Below are positions 1 to 7,368 of a stretch of DNA of 64,000 nucleotides, piece after piece. Position numbers and translations under genes: made by a program. This DNA is from Arcicella rosea (lineage in GTDB: Bacteria > Bacteroidota > Bacteroidia > Cytophagales > Spirosomataceae). Numbering within the stretch: the first letter of the stretch is position 1; each line of letters starts with the position of its first letter. The notes below the pieces were generated by a model. The model saw nothing but the letters and a program-made list of their open reading frames with translations, was not told the origin of the DNA and searched no databases. Location of the stretch: positions 186,001-250,000 of the forward strand of contig NZ_JBEUMS010000004.1 in NCBI RefSeq assembly GCF_040543805.1, written 5' to 3'.

Positions 1-269
1 TAACGATTTCAGCAGATAAACCTGATAAAAAAGACAAAGCTTTGGCTACTTTAAAAAGGTTACAAGCTTCGACCAAAAACTATATTTTTAATTCAGACGA
101 TGCGTATAAATTGATTGAATTAATCGACCCAAAATGGCAAGGAGCTTTGCCTTATACTCTTTTGGTTGAACCAAATGGTAAAATTGTTTATCAAAAACAA
201 GGAACGATTAATCCGCAAGAAATGAAGAGAATCATTGTAGATAATCCTTCTGTTGGTAGAGTTTATTAG
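1..269 (+). CDS. Thioredoxin-fold (TlpA/redoxin-like) protein, C-terminal part only
   Basis: The reading frame is open from the window edge (codons start at position 3) to TAA at 267-269, so this is the 3' end of a longer gene. The visible 89 residues contain GALPYTLLVEPNGKIVYQKQG, which matches the cis-proline strand and the following beta hairpin of thioredoxin-like folds. The active-site CxxC, if there is one, lies outside the window. In Bacteroidota such proteins are usually exported disulfide oxidoreductases, but the signal peptide cannot be checked here. A hairpin terminator follows 25 bp after the stop. The fold is fairly sure; the exact subfamily is unknown. Confidence 0.6.
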   Translation, partial: TISADKPDKKDKALATLKRLQASTKNYIFNSDDAYKLIELIDPKWQGALPYTLLVEPNGKIVYQKQGTINPQEMKRIIVDNPSVGRVY

Positions 270-294
270 CAAGTGCATTTTTAAAGAAATATTA

Positions 295-340
295 AAATAG
301 CGATTAAAACGGGCTTGAATGGCTGTTTTAGTCGCTATTT
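295..340 (+). terminator. Rho-independent terminator after the thioredoxin-fold gene
   Basis: A 16-bp stem with one mismatch (295-310 against 325-340) closes a 14-base loop and is followed by GTTTTGT. It sits just after the stop codon at 269. Confidence 0.65.
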
Positions 341-444
341 GTTTTGTAAAGATTTTCGCAATATGTCATTTTGTTTGCATGATTGGTCAAGGACGATTTC
401 GGGGCTTTCCGACAACTTTGTATCATCATTAAACAACAAAAAAC

Positions 445-1395
445 ATGAAATCGGAAATCTTAGTTTTAGGCTCAACAGGAAGCATCGGTTATGCTTTTAC
501 CGAAAATTTACTTAGCAAAAATATTCCAGTAACCATTATTGTCCGTGATGTAGCGAAAGCGAAAAACCTTTTTCAAAGCTTCAATCATGTAGAAATTATC
601 AAAGGAGATGCTCAAGATTTGAATCTTTTGAAACAAGTAGCCGCCGACAAAAAGTATATTTTTCATGGTATCAATTATCCATACAATGAATGGTTTGGTA
701 ATATGGATGTGGTAACCAATAAGATTATCGAAGCGGCAAGCTTGAATAAAGCCATGATTGTTTTTCCGGGAAATGTTTATAATTATGGCAATACGCCTTT
801 GATTAAAGAAGATTCTCCAGAAAATCCATGTACTCGAAAAGGAGCTTTGCGAGTAGCCATTGAAAAAACGTTGAGAGATGCAGCTGACGCTGGTAAATGT
901 AAAGTGCTCAATGTTTGTTTGCCAGATTTTTGGGGACCAAATGTGCTAAATTATGGTATTAAACCAATTTTTATGAATGCTTTGAATGGCGAAGCACTTC
1001 CTTATATGGTTCGTCAAGATATTCCACATCAGTTGGTTTTTACCAAAGATGCTGCTGAAATAATGGTAAGATTGATGCAAAGAGGTGTTCAAAAATCGTA
1101 TGAAAATTATAATTATGGCGGACAAGTACATCCAACGATGAAAGGCTTATTAAACAGAATTTCAAGATTGGCGAATGCTCCAGAAAAAATAAAACTTCAC
1201 CCAAAATGGTTATTTTCAGTATTGGGAATTTTTATGCCCATAATGAAAGAAGTAAAAGAAATGCTTTATCTTTTTGAAGGAACAGTACTTTTAGATGATA
1301 ATAAAGTAAGAAGTATTTTCCCTGATTTCAAAGAAACGCCTTTGGATGAAGCGATTACAGAAACTTTGAATTGGTTTAGAGAGAATCAGTTATAA
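445..1395 (+). CDS. NAD(P)-binding epimerase/dehydratase-family (extended SDR-like) protein
   Basis: The protein has 316 residues and begins with a Rossmann beta-alpha-beta fold: GSTGSIG at residues 9-15 is the GxxGxxG dinucleotide motif. It has the length and layout of NAD-dependent epimerase/dehydratases. The usual YxxxK catalytic pair is not obvious: the region around NVYNYGNTP has tyrosines, but no lysine at the expected spacing, so it may be an atypical SDR or only a nucleotide-binding protein. It stands alone on the plus strand ahead of the DUF4260 gene. The substrate cannot be told. The stop codon TAA is the first triplet of a 7-bp repeat array. Confidence 0.75.
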   Translation: MKSEILVLGSTGSIGYAFTENLLSKNIPVTIIVRDVAKAKNLFQSFNHVEIIKGDAQDLNLLKQVAADKKYIFHGINYPYNEWFGNMDVVTNKIIEAASLNKAMIVFPGNVYNYGNTPLIKEDSPENPCTRKGALRVAIEKTLRDAADAGKCKVLNVCLPDFWGPNVLNYGIKPIFMNALNGEALPYMVRQDIPHQLVFTKDAAEIMVRLMQRGVQKSYENYNYGGQVHPTMKGLLNRISRLANAPEKIKLHPKWLFSVLGIFMPIMKEVKEMLYLFEGTVLLDDNKVRSIFPDFKETPLDEAITETLNWFRENQL

Positions 1396-1420
1396 GCTTT
1401 GAGCAATAAGCTTTGAGTTT
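1393..1420 (+). repeat. Heptanucleotide array abutting a stop codon (4 units)
   Basis: Four 7-bp units, TAAGCTT, TGAGCAA, TAAGCTT and TGAGTTT, start exactly at the TAA stop codon of the preceding gene. This is one member of a dispersed family described in the findings. Confidence 0.7.
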
Positions 1421-1422
1421 TT

Positions 1423-1455
1423 ACTCATGCCACGACTTCAAGTCATGGCATGAGT
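1423..1455. repeat. Strong hairpin (15-bp stem) between two plus-strand genes
   Basis: Arms at 1423-1437 and 1441-1455 pair over 15 bp with a single G-T wobble and a 3-base loop. No T-run follows, so a classical terminator is doubtful. It could be an RNA-stability element or a REP-like unit. Confidence 0.6.
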
Positions 1456-1502
1456 ATATTACACAAATAATATTAACAAATTTTAGATAAAACATTTTGA
1501 AC

Positions 1503-1862
1503 ATGAAAAATATTTTAAAATTAGAAGAATTGGCTGAGTTTATATTGGGGATATTGATTTTCAGTCGTTTAGAGTTTGCTTGGTGGTATTTTCCTGCTTT
1601 ACTTTTATTGCCAGATTTAGGAATGCTTGGGTATTTGGTGAATCCCAAAATAGGAGCGTGGCTGTACAATTTTGTGCATCATAAGGCTTTAGGAATTGCT
1701 ATTTTAGCATTAGGTTTTTATGAACAAAATCAAGGTATTTTATTGTTGGGAACAATCCTTTTTGCTCATTCAGCTTTTGACAGAATGATGGGCTATGGAC
1801 TAAAGTATGAAGATAGTTTTGAAAATACGCATTTGGGAAGGATAGGTAAAGCAGCAAAATAG
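1503..1862 (+). CDS. DUF4260 family membrane protein
   Basis: The 119-residue product has the hydrophobic layout and conserved pieces of DUF4260: an N-terminal LEELAEF, a WWYFP segment, PDLGMLGY, and a later YNFVHHKALG and HSAFDRMMGYGLKY. About three or four hydrophobic segments suggest an inner-membrane protein. The family has no firmly known function. I chose the ATG at 1503 over the upstream in-frame TTG at 1497, because the protein then starts MKNILKLEELAEF as is usual for the family. It stands alone, convergent with the AraC gene. Confidence 0.8.
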   Translation: MKNILKLEELAEFILGILIFSRLEFAWWYFPALLLLPDLGMLGYLVNPKIGAWLYNFVHHKALGIAILALGFYEQNQGILLLGTILFAHSAFDRMMGYGLKYEDSFENTHLGRIGKAAK

Positions 1863-1931
1863 CTTTCAGCTTTTAGAGAGTAATTTTATTTCAATATTAA
1901 AATCCGAAATCCGACCGCCGAAATCCTCCTA
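1860..1931. repeat. Two convergent heptanucleotide arrays filling the gap between DUF4260 and araC
   Basis: From the DUF4260 stop codon the units TAGCTTT, CAGCTTT and TAGAGAG run on the plus strand (1860-1880). From the AraC stop codon the units TAGGAGG, ATTTCGG, CGGTCGG and ATTTCGG run on the minus strand (1931 down to 1904). The two arrays belong to different unit families, AGCTTTG-like and ATTTCGG-like, and each begins at a stop codon. Confidence 0.65.
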
Positions 1932-2948
1932 TGCTACCATTTTAGGATTTTTACGATAAACATTAGGCGTATGTCCTGTCCATTTTTTGAAAGAACGAGA
2001 AAAAACACTTGGTTCAGAATAACCCAATAAATAGGCAATATCTGTTGTACTTAAATGTGATTCTTGTAAGTGTTGAAGGGCTAAATTCTTACGAATTTCA
2101 TCAAGGAGTTGCTGAAAAGTGACTCCTTCTTCTTTCAATTTCATTTGTAAAGAACGTAAACCAATTCCCAAACTTCTTGAAACATTAAAAAGTGAGGGTT
2201 CTTCGCCTTTTAAGCCATCTAAAATTTCTTTTTTTACTTTTTCTTTGAATGAATTATCTTGTTTCAAACCATCCAGAATACTTCTTGCGTGTTTATCAAA
2301 CAAATGAAAAAGACTGGAGTTTGCATTGATTATGGGTAGATGGAAGTACTTTTTTTCAAAAACCATTCCCGTAAAATTACTTTCAAAAATAACTTCTTGC
2401 GTTTGAAAAACTCGCTGATATTCAGATGAATCGGAGTATGTTGGATAATTGAAATGAACAGATTTTAGTGGTAAATCTTTACCAATCATCCCTTTCATGG
2501 CAGCGTGGTAAATAGACAATTCCGACTCAAAAGCATAGTGTGGATACAACATTTCATCACTTAGTTGAGAAAGCGTTACATAAACTAAACCATCTTGGAT
2601 AAAAACACTTGTTTTTGAACCATCACAAACAATATCTTGATACTGACAAAGTTTTTCTAAAGCTTTATCTAAAGTAGGGCAGTGCATCATCACATAAGCT
2701 AAAATCCCGACTGCAATGGTGTTGATAGATTCGCCAAGATGAAGCGCCAAATGTTTGTCGCCTGTCATTTCTACGGCTTCTTTCCAAAGTATTTGTACTT
2801 TTTTGATGGGCAAACGGGCGTCTGGGTCTTGTAGCATTTCTGGACTTAAACCAACTTTTTCGCACAAAGTATTAAAGTCTGCCCCTTTTTGTTGAGCAGC
2901 ATATAAAATCAGATTGAAAGAGGCTACAGAGAGGGAATTGTTTTTCAT
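1929..2948 (-). CDS. AraC-family transcriptional regulator with N-terminal arabinose-binding-type domain
   Basis: This 339-residue protein has the architecture of AraC regulators of the OruR/VirS type: a large N-terminal ligand-sensing domain (roughly residues 20-210) and a C-terminal double helix-turn-helix (roughly 235-335). The latter has LGIGLRSLQMKLKEEG in the first HTH and STTDIAYLLGYSEPSVFSRSFKKWTGHTPNVYR in the second, the typical AraC signature. It probably controls a nearby or distant metabolic gene in response to a small molecule. The ligand is unknown. The gene is isolated. Its upstream region is occupied by a large inverted heptad-repeat element (2960-3180), which could affect its expression. 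Confidence 0.88.
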   Translation of the reverse strand: MKNNSLSVASFNLILYAAQQKGADFNTLCEKVGLSPEMLQDPDARLPIKKVQILWKEAVEMTGDKHLALHLGESINTIAVGILAYVMMHCPTLDKALEKLCQYQDIVCDGSKTSVFIQDGLVYVTLSQLSDEMLYPHYAFESELSIYHAAMKGMIGKDLPLKSVHFNYPTYSDSSEYQRVFQTQEVIFESNFTGMVFEKKYFHLPIINANSSLFHLFDKHARSILDGLKQDNSFKEKVKKEILDGLKGEEPSLFNVSRSLGIGLRSLQMKLKEEGVTFQQLLDEIRKNLALQHLQESHLSTTDIAYLLGYSEPSVFSRSFKKWTGHTPNVYRKNPKMVA

Positions 2949-2959
2949 GGTTGGAGGAT

Positions 2960-3180
2960 TTTTAGCTATGAGCTATGAGCTATGAGCGGTGAGCTTTGAG
3001 CTTTTTTATTTTCCATAATTTTAATTGGAATATTTCTCATTAAGGATTCTAAAAAAGTTCAAAACTTATGAGCGATGAATATTATAGAATCCTTAATTTC
3101 AATAGAAATGTTACTTGTCAAAGTATAAAAAAGCTCAAAGCTCACGGCTTACTGCTCATAGCTCACAGCTAAAAAACTTA
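2960..3180. repeat. Compound inverted-repeat element: heptad arrays flanking an inner hairpin
   Basis: The left array (2964-3005) has six 7-bp units: AGCTATG three times, then AGCGGTG, AGCTTTG and AGCTTTT. The right array (about 3132-3173) is its near-complete inverse: AGCTCAA, AGCTCAC, GGCTTAC, TGCTCAT, AGCTCAC, AGCTAAA. Inside lies a second perfect 13-bp inverted pair, ATTAAGGATTCTA near 3040 and TAGAATCCTTAAT near 3085. The whole can fold into a long stem. The right end runs into the stop codon of the peptidase gene; the left end lies 15 bp before the AraC start codon. No open reading frame is inside. Confidence 0.75.
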
Positions 3181-4263
3181 CTTTATATAACGCCAATCTT
3201 CATTTCCTTTTAGGGCAAGCAAAGATTCATAAATCAAGTTAATAACTGCTTGTACATCGTCTTTTGAAACAGTTTCAACAGTCGTGTGCATATATTTCAA
3301 TGGCAAGGAAATCAAAGCAGACGCAACACCTTCAGTAGCATAAGCAAACGAATCGGTATCAGTACCCGTAGAGCGAGAAACCGCCTGACGCTGAATTTTG
3401 ATTTCTTTAGATTCAGCTACGTCAATGATAAAATCACGTAAATTGTTTTGCACCGCTGGACCATAACAGATCACAGGACCAGAACCACATTTCAAATCAC
3501 CTTGCTCTTTTTTATTGTACATTGGTGATTGAGTATCGTGAGTAACGTCAGTTATGATAGCAACATCTGGTTTCAAACGTCTTACAATCATTTCAGCACC
3601 ACGCAAACCGATTTCTTCTTGTACTGCATTTACAACATACAAAGTAAAAGGTAATTCAACGTTGTTTTCTTTCAACATTCTGGCTACTTCGGCAATCATA
3701 AAACCACCCATGCGGTTATCCAAAGCACGACCTACAAAGTAACGATTGTTCAATTCTGTAAGTCCATCTTCAAAAGTAACGACTGTTCCAACATGAACGC
3801 CCATTTCTTCTACTTCCTTTTTGTTGGCAGCACCCAAATCAATAAAAATGTCATTGACAGTAGGAGCTTTGTCTTTTGCCAAATCACGCACGTGAATGGC
3901 AGGGTAACCAAATACTCCTTTTACAATTCCTTTTTTCGTGTGCAAATTACAACGCATAGAAGGAGCAATCACTGCATCAGAACCACCATTTCTTCTTACG
4001 AAAATATAGCCGTTATCGTCGATATAATTCACAAACCAAGAAATTTCGTCGGCATGAGCTTCGATAACTACTTTGTAAGATTGTGCTAAAGAAGCATTTT
4101 TAGGTTTAATAACACCAACTGCTGTGCCGTACACGTCAATGATGGTTTCGTCGATATAGGGCTTGATATAATCTAACCAAATTTGTTGTCCAGAAGCTTC
4201 AAAGCCAGTTGGCGAAGCATTGTTGAGGTATTCGTAGAGGAATGTTTTTGCGTTTTCAGTCAT
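3178..4263 (-). CDS. M42 family metallopeptidase (glutamyl-aminopeptidase-like)
   Basis: The 361-residue length and the metal-binding pattern fit the M42 family of dinuclear-metal aminopeptidases that form large dodecameric shells in the cytoplasm. The visible residues are His70 and Asp72 in EAHADE, bridging Asp182 in RALDNRMGG, the catalytic pair Glu216-Glu217 in VQEEIG, Asp239 in ITDVTHD, and His326 in KYMHTTVE. No signal peptide is seen. It probably trims amino-terminal residues from peptides. It is a stand-alone minus-strand gene; the carboxyltransferase upstream of it has its own terminator. Exact substrate preference cannot be read from sequence. Confidence 0.9.
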   Translation of the reverse strand: MTENAKTFLYEYLNNASPTGFEASGQQIWLDYIKPYIDETIIDVYGTAVGVIKPKNASLAQSYKVVIEAHADEISWFVNYIDDNGYIFVRRNGGSDAVIAPSMRCNLHTKKGIVKGVFGYPAIHVRDLAKDKAPTVNDIFIDLGAANKKEVEEMGVHVGTVVTFEDGLTELNNRYFVGRALDNRMGGFMIAEVARMLKENNVELPFTLYVVNAVQEEIGLRGAEMIVRRLKPDVAIITDVTHDTQSPMYNKKEQGDLKCGSGPVICYGPAVQNNLRDFIIDVAESKEIKIQRQAVSRSTGTDTDSFAYATEGVASALISLPLKYMHTTVETVSKDDVQAVINLIYESLLALKGNEDWRYIK

Positions 4264-4304
4264 AATCCAATTATTAAAAATCTAAATGTCATTTTTACAA
4301 AAAT

Positions 4305-4341
4305 ACAAAACCCCAAAGGTTTTTAAAGCCTTTGGGGATAA
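4305..4341 (-). terminator. Terminator of the carboxyltransferase gene
   Basis: A perfect 9-bp stem (CCCCAAAGG, 4311-4319, against CCTTTGGGG, 4329-4337) with a 9-base loop is followed, on the minus strand, by a T-rich stretch. It lies downstream of the minus-strand carboxyltransferase gene. Confidence 0.65.
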
Positions 4342-4377
4342 AAATCAGTTTTTGATTAAGTATTCTGGAAAAAGAAA

Positions 4378-4417
4378 AGCTCATTGCTCACAGCTCAAGG
4401 CTTAAAGCTCACAACTA
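4378..4417 (-). repeat. Heptanucleotide array abutting the carboxyltransferase stop codon
   Basis: Read on the minus strand from the TAG stop the units are TAGTTGT, GAGCTTT, AAGCCTT, GAGCTGT, GAGCAAT and GAGCTTT. The array lies between the stop codon and the hairpin terminator. Confidence 0.7.
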
Positions 4418-5971
4418 CAAAGGAATATTCCCATGTTTCTTTCTCGGTAAATTCGCTACTTTATTTTCCAACATTTTAAAAGCACGGATTAATTTCTGAC
4501 GAGTTTCTGAAGGCTGAATTACTTCATCAATATAACCTCGATGTGCCGCACGGTATGGATTCGCAAATTTTTCGGTATAATCATCTACTTTTTCCTGTAG
4601 TTTTTCAACTGGACTTTCAGCTTCTGAAATTTCTCTTTTGAAAATAATTTCTGCTGCTCCTTTTGCACCCATAACCGCAATTTCTGCTGTTGGCCAAGCA
4701 TAATTCATATCTGCTCCAATATGTTTTGAATTCATTACATCATAAGCTCCGCCGTATGCTTTACGAGTAATTACGGTAATTCTTGGTACGGTTGCTTCGC
4801 AGAAAGCATATAATAATTTTGCTCCGTGTGTAATAATGCCACCCCATTCTTGGTTTGTGCCGGGCATAAAACCGGGAACGTCTTCCAATACCAACAAAGG
4901 AATATTAAAACAATCGCAGAAACGAACAAATCTTGCAGCCTTCTGGCTTGCCTGAATATCCAAAACTCCTGCCATCACCGCTGGTTGATTAGCAACAATG
5001 CCAATACTTCTGCCTGCCAAACGTGCAAAACCAACTACAATATTTTCTGCGTAATTTTGATGTACTTCAAAAAAAGAATCGGCATCAGTAATGTGTTCAA
5101 TTACTTCTTTAATATCATAAGGCTGATTGGGGTTTTCTGGAATGATACTATCCAATGCTTTTCGTCCTTCATCACCAAATTCATAAGGTAGAGAAGGTGC
5201 TTGGTCTTCGCAGTTTTGAGGTACGAAGGATAATATTTTCTTGATATTATTGATACAAGTAACTTCGTTGGCACATGAAAAATGCGTAACTCCAGATTTA
5301 GTAGAGTGCGTAGAAGCACCGCCTAATTCTTCAGAAGTAACAACTTCGTGTGTAACGGTTCTTACTACATTTGGTCCTGTTACAAACATGTAGGAAGTAT
5401 TTTCAACCATTAAAACGAAGTCAGTAATAGCTGGAGAATACACTGCACCACCCGCACAAGGTCCCATAATGGCAGAAATTTGTGGAATTACACCTGAAGC
5501 CAAAGTGTTTTTATAGAAAATATCTGCATAACCAGCCAATGAAGTAACGCCTTCTTGAATTCTTGCTCCGCCAGAATCATTCAGACCAATAATTGGTGCG
5601 CCATTTTTCATGGCTAAATCCATGATTTTACAAATTTTTTCAGCGTGACTTTCAGATAAAGCCCCACCAAAAACAGTAAAATCTTGCGCAAAAACATAAA
5701 CTAATCGTCCGTTTACGGTTCCATAGCCTGTAATGACTCCATCACCTAAATAATATTCTTTATCTAGACCAAAGTCTTTACAGCGGTGCATGACGAATTT
5801 TCCAATTTCTTCAAAGCTACCTTCATCTAGCAATAGAGTTATTCTTTCACGAGCAGTTAACTTTCCTTTTTTGTGTTGAACTTCAATGCGTTTTTCTCCA
5901 CCACCCAATAAAGCTTCTGTATTTTTTTTTGCTAATTCATCAAATTTTGCTTGATTGCCACCTGTATTCAT
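4415..5971 (-). CDS. Acyl-CoA carboxylase, carboxyltransferase (beta) subunit, probably propionyl-CoA specific
   Basis: The 518-residue protein is a full-length biotin-dependent carboxyltransferase of the PccB/MmdA type. It transfers the carboxyl group from carboxybiotin to an acyl-CoA. Seen in order: GKLTARERITLLLDEGSFEE, DGVITGYGTVNGR, NDSGGARIQEGV with the GG oxyanion motif, GPCAGGAVYSPA, and in the second crotonase-like half GVLDIQASQKAARFVRFCD, DVPGFMPGTNQEWGGIITHGAK and the late AYGGAYDVM. I use the ATG at 5971 rather than an upstream TTG. The partner biotin carboxylase is not adjacent; a candidate is at 11888-13393. The nearby methylmalonyl-CoA mutase supports propionyl-CoA as substrate, but this is inference. 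Confidence 0.88.
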   Translation of the reverse strand: MNTGGNQAKFDELAKKNTEALLGGGEKRIEVQHKKGKLTARERITLLLDEGSFEEIGKFVMHRCKDFGLDKEYYLGDGVITGYGTVNGRLVYVFAQDFTVFGGALSESHAEKICKIMDLAMKNGAPIIGLNDSGGARIQEGVTSLAGYADIFYKNTLASGVIPQISAIMGPCAGGAVYSPAITDFVLMVENTSYMFVTGPNVVRTVTHEVVTSEELGGASTHSTKSGVTHFSCANEVTCINNIKKILSFVPQNCEDQAPSLPYEFGDEGRKALDSIIPENPNQPYDIKEVIEHITDADSFFEVHQNYAENIVVGFARLAGRSIGIVANQPAVMAGVLDIQASQKAARFVRFCDCFNIPLLVLEDVPGFMPGTNQEWGGIITHGAKLLYAFCEATVPRITVITRKAYGGAYDVMNSKHIGADMNYAWPTAEIAVMGAKGAAEIIFKREISEAESPVEKLQEKVDDYTEKFANPYRAAHRGYIDEVIQPSETRQKLIRAFKMLENKVANLPRKKHGNIPL

Positions 5972-6278
5972 TTTCGATGATTTTGTTCTAAATGGTTCTG
6001 TTTGAATTCTTATCAAAGATATAATTCAAGAATCAAATACCTGCAAAAATGATATAGTTTCTTGATTTTGTATATTTTTTGATTTTGCCGATTTTAGGGT
6101 TAAAATATCGAAGTCTATTCATTAAAAATACTTGATGATAAAGAACGAGAAATAAATGGAATAAATTAGATTGATTTGGAGTCTTGAATCGTTTTCTACA
6201 AAATGTCTTTTTTTAAAAGTATTGTATGCTCAAATTAAACTAATTTTGGGTTTGAAAGACAAAATCAATTCATTCAGC
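5972..6278. other. Divergent intergenic region between carboxyltransferase and porQ genes
   Basis: These 307 bp are AT-rich and hold the promoters for two divergent genes. A TAnnTTTG-type -7 element (TAATTTTG, 6241-6248) lies 31 bp before the porQ start, but no clear -33 TTTG at the normal distance is visible. I see no RNA gene or repeat here. Confidence 0.4.
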
Positions 6279-7313
6279 ATGACTAAAAAATACTATTGGA
6301 TTTTTTTTACGATATTTTTTCTACAAATCGCAAAGCAAGGGTTTTGTCAAATTGGTGGTAACGGAAGTTTTAGCTTCTTAAATATTCCTAGCAATCCTAT
6401 TCAGCTAGCTTTGGGTGGTGTTAATGTTTCTCGTTCAGAAAAAGATGTTAATGTGCTTTTTCAAAATCCTGCACTTTTAGATAGTAGTTTACACAACCTT
6501 TTAGCGGTAAATTATACTCCTTATTTCTCTGGAATTAATTATGCTACAGCGGCTTATGCCAGAAAATTCAAAGAAAATATTATTGCTTTGGGTGTTCAAT
6601 CTATTAACTATGGAAACTTTCAATTGACGGACGCTTCAGGAAATATACTTGGACAATTTGCAGCAAATGATGTAGCAATGACTTTGTCGAGTTCTCGTAC
6701 TCAAGGAAATATAACATTTGGTGGAAGTTTGAAATTTGCATCCTCAGTCATAGAAAGTTATTCAGCGGTAGCCTTACTTATGGATTTTGGTGCTATATTT
6801 AAGCATCCAACGCAAGCTTTAACGCTTGGTTTAACGGTGAAAAATGTAGGAGTCGCACTAAAATCTTATACTCCTTTTGATAAAACCGATTTACCTTTTG
6901 ATGTACAAGCTGGTATAAGCTTTAAACCTAAATACATGCCAGTGCGTTTTTCTTTTACGGCTCATCATTTGTATCAGTATGATATTTCATATTTAGATAA
7001 AAGTATCATCAAAAAAGATTTGAATGGTAATGTTATCGAAAACAAAATAAGTCCTGTGGATAATTTTGCAAGACATTTCGTCATCGGTGCAGAGCTTTTA
7101 TTGAGTAAAAACTTTCATGCCTTAATTGGTTATAATCATTTAAGAAGTGCAGAATTAAGCCAACAAAATGTTAGTGGTTTCTCTGGATTTTCGCTTGGTT
7201 TTTTGATTCATACTAAATTATTTAATTTTTCTTACGGGTATTCAGGATATAATACTGCGGGAAATTTGAATAGTTTTGGTTTAGTTTGTGATTTAAACAG
7301 AATAATAAAATAA
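6279..7313 (+). CDS. porQ: Type IX secretion system protein PorQ
   Basis: The 344-residue protein has a signal peptide (about residues 1-24, ending near GFCQ) followed by an outer-membrane beta-barrel sequence of the PorV/PorQ family. Family features are the early FLNIPSNPIQLALGGVNVS and the following NVLFQNPALLDS, a segment common to PorQ and the related PorV barrels. PorQ is an outer-membrane component linked to the T9SS attachment step. I use the ATG at 6279, which gives a proper signal peptide; the longer open frame from 6171 would bury it. A possible client of the same system is the esterase at 36532-38532. Confidence 0.82.
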   Translation: MTKKYYWIFFTIFFLQIAKQGFCQIGGNGSFSFLNIPSNPIQLALGGVNVSRSEKDVNVLFQNPALLDSSLHNLLAVNYTPYFSGINYATAAYARKFKENIIALGVQSINYGNFQLTDASGNILGQFAANDVAMTLSSSRTQGNITFGGSLKFASSVIESYSAVALLMDFGAIFKHPTQALTLGLTVKNVGVALKSYTPFDKTDLPFDVQAGISFKPKYMPVRFSFTAHHLYQYDISYLDKSIIKKDLNGNVIENKISPVDNFARHFVIGAELLLSKNFHALIGYNHLRSAELSQQNVSGFSGFSLGFLIHTKLFNFSYGYSGYNTAGNLNSFGLVCDLNRIIK

Positions 7314-7368
7314 AAATTTACTGACCTAGCAAAATTGTGTTCACGCAAATTTGTGGAACGTTTAAAAG

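Noticed and set aside
315..515. 66-residue plus-strand frame
   Set aside because: It starts inside a terminator hairpin and overlaps the start of the SDR gene in another frame.
2960..3180. Insertion sequence
   Set aside because: It has inverted repeats but no transposase frame and no clear target duplication; at most a non-autonomous element.
5101..5319. 72-residue antisense-phase frame in the carboxyltransferase gene
   Set aside because: Same-strand shadow in another frame; the main frame has all family motifs.
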